A stretch of DNA of 64,000 bases from Epiperipatus broadwayi. Its lineage: Eukaryota; Onychophora; Udeonychophora; Euonychophora; Peripatidae. Within the stretch, counting starts at the first letter, position 1, and each line of letters begins with the position of its first letter. Location: positions 1,000,992 through 1,064,991 of the forward strand of contig JAQFVV010006313.1 of assembly GCA_028023455.1 (NCBI GenBank), written 5' to 3'. Below are positions 62,858-64,000 of this stretch, piece after piece. The position numbers were made by a program, and so were the translations under genes. The notes beneath the pieces were generated by a model. It was not told the origin of the DNA. It ran no database searches and worked only from the letters and a program-made list of their open reading frames with translations.

Positions 62858-63076
62858 ATGGAAGAGTTCCAACAATCAAATCTAACCGAAGAGCGACCGC
62901 TCCCTACTAAAGAAGTGGAAAAAATTCCACAGGATGGTCAGCAAGACGCCAAGTTTATTCGAAGACTTTACAACCTAGGTAATTATGAACAAGACATTTT
63001 ATATAACTTATGTGCACATACCGTTAAATTTAATGCAATGGCCAATCCCACATATAATGAGATAGACCTTAATTAG
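62858..63076 (+). CDS. GC-richer 72-codon open frame of unknown function
   Basis: The first ATG is at 62,858 within AATATGGAAGAG; upstream codons in frame reach 62,834 without ATG. The peptide starts MEEFQQSNLTEERPLPTKEV, is acidic and Gln-rich, and ends at TAG (63,074-63,076). Codon use and base composition are coding-like against the surrounding DNA. A splice-donor-like CTAGGTAATT lies inside near 62,978. It directly follows family B, so it may be the start of that element's gag-like gene, or a host exon. I recognise no domain. Confidence 0.4.
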   Translation: MEEFQQSNLTEERPLPTKEVEKIPQDGQQDAKFIRRLYNLGNYEQDILYNLCAHTVKFNAMANPTYNEIDLN

Positions 63077-63079
63077 ACT

Positions 63080-63360
63080 CTTTTCAATATTTGCAATGAC
63101 TATAAAGGGATAATTTATTCCACAGATTGCAATCATTTATAGAATCATCTATTGTATTTTTAGTTATTTTTTGTAGTGTTATATCATAATCTGTTTTTTA
63201 TATTGAGTGTTAATAATTTTGAGTGTTTCTTTTATTATAATTTATTGTATTAAATATCCTTTATTTATGTAAAATCCGTTTTGTCTCTTTCTTCACCACT
63301 TCCAAAAATACTATAATCTGAGGGTTTGGAAAATAATTATTATTCATTTGAGTACTTAAT
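63080..63360. other. AT-rich DNA without recognised features
   Basis: Nothing found between the open frame and the next retroelement end. Confidence 0.4.
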
Positions 63361-63365
63361 TAACA

Positions 63366-63643
63366 TGTGGTGCAGTATTTGATCCATTAAATTTATAATT
63401 ATCCAAGCGCTGTAACTCTGTTAAATCTTACAGCAGTCGGGAGAAAGTTGACTGGGAAATATAACCTGGGGGTATACCTGTATAGCATACAAGTTCGGTC
63501 AAGTACGGATATAGACTCATTTATGTCCATATTTTCTCTCTGCTTGCGGTAGCGAAAAATGGGCAATCTTGAATTATAAGAATTCCCCATTATATCTATA
63601 TAAAAGGGAAGTTTAAGCTTTCGATCGTCGGATTTTCGTTACA
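63366..63643 (+). mobile_element. Possible 5' LTR of another retrotransposon
   Basis: TATATAAAAGG (about 63,597-63,607) is followed by TTTCGTTACA (ending 63,643) and then TTTTGGGGGCCAATTTCTGG, which resembles the LTR end and primer-binding start of Gypsy/BEL-type elements. A start at TGTGGTGCAGTATTTGATCC (63,366) would give a 278-bp LTR. The element would run past the window end; the open frame 63,746-63,967 shows no domain. The minus-strand frame 63,590-63,399 overlaps and is discounted. Confidence 0.45.
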
Positions 63644-64000
63644 TTTTGGGGGCCAATTTCTGGGATTTCTATTGCTGTGCAATTAGTGATTATGTGTTGA
63701 ATTAATTTTATAAGATAATGTAAATATTTTCAAAAAAAAAAAATTATGTGTTTTTTAAAATATATAAAATTCGCGTTGTGGGGGATATTTTTTTTGCTTT
63801 ATAATACTTCATATATGTGTTTCATCGTCAAGTGTGTACGAAGAATAGAAAGAAGGGAAAATTATAATATTAAGAAAGTTTTGAAATGTGTTGTGATAAT
63901 ATTTAATAAAAGACTAGAAGTATTTCAATATAATCACCACGAACAAAGAATTGATTATCTCAAATAATTGCTGGTAATGAAATATAAATCGTTTCAGAAA
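63644..64000 (+). other. Probable leader of the retroelement entering the next window
   Basis: A primer-binding-like TGGGGGCCAATTTCTGG opens the stretch. A 73-codon open frame follows (63,746-63,967), basic and Ile/Phe-rich, with no recognisable gag motif. Confidence 0.3.

Overview
The window is 64 kb of very AT-rich animal DNA. I find no supportable host gene, rRNA, intact tRNA or CRISPR array. It is built from decayed retroelements, long inverted repeats, small tandem repeats and TA/ATT microsatellites. LINE, Penelope-like and LTR retroelements together with hammerhead-ribozyme repeats suggest a repeat-rich invertebrate genome. A mollusc such as a cephalopod would fit, as would other AT-rich invertebrates; the sequence does not settle the species.

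Left part (1-24 kb). A minus-strand non-LTR retrotransposon (CR1/L2/Jockey-like) can be followed from about 6.45 kb down to about 1.95 kb: upstream open frames, endonuclease pieces, reverse transcriptase and a C-terminal motif. It is interrupted by two foldback elements (4.27-4.42 and 4.89-5.62 kb) and two different hammerhead repeats (2.25-2.45 and 2.63-2.83 kb). Further right are a diverged inverted repeat (14.45-15.16 kb), a 156-bp tandem repeat (15.26-15.70 kb), a hammerhead motif at 16.45 kb, an inverted SINE-like repeat (17.3-17.6 kb), a possible unclassified element remnant (18.7-22.5 kb) and a near-perfect 585-bp palindrome carrying a hammerhead in each arm (23.4-23.96 kb).

Middle part (24-50 kb). 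A hammerhead repeat with a period of about 440-450 nt forms an inverted pair at 28.7-29.8 kb and a second complex at 48.5-49.15 kb. Two pairs of Penelope-like element copies lie head to head at 32.4-33.97 and 41.6-43.5 kb, with reverse transcriptase and GIY-YIG remnants. A possible solo LTR occupies 35.39-37.17 kb. A large inverted repeat at 39.3-40.1 kb carries the best-preserved hammerhead of the second family. A 1.84-kb element with terminal inverted repeats occupies 44.03-45.87 kb.

Right part (50-64 kb). Mostly featureless AT-rich DNA lies up to 57.77 kb. Then comes a complete short LTR retrotransposon (57,771-61,357) with two LTRs of about 1.4 kb and an internal region of only about 750 bp. 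It is followed by hammerhead and Penelope-like fragments, a second copy of the 46.2-47.2 kb repeat, a GC-richer 72-codon open frame (62,858-63,076) and a probable LTR end with a primer-binding-like site at 63.6 kb.

The most notable theme is the hammerhead ribozyme motif. Several repeat families carry the core (CTGANGA, stem II, GAAA, short self-complementary stem III, TC or TA cleavage site, stem I), often as inverted pairs that could form long double-stranded RNA.
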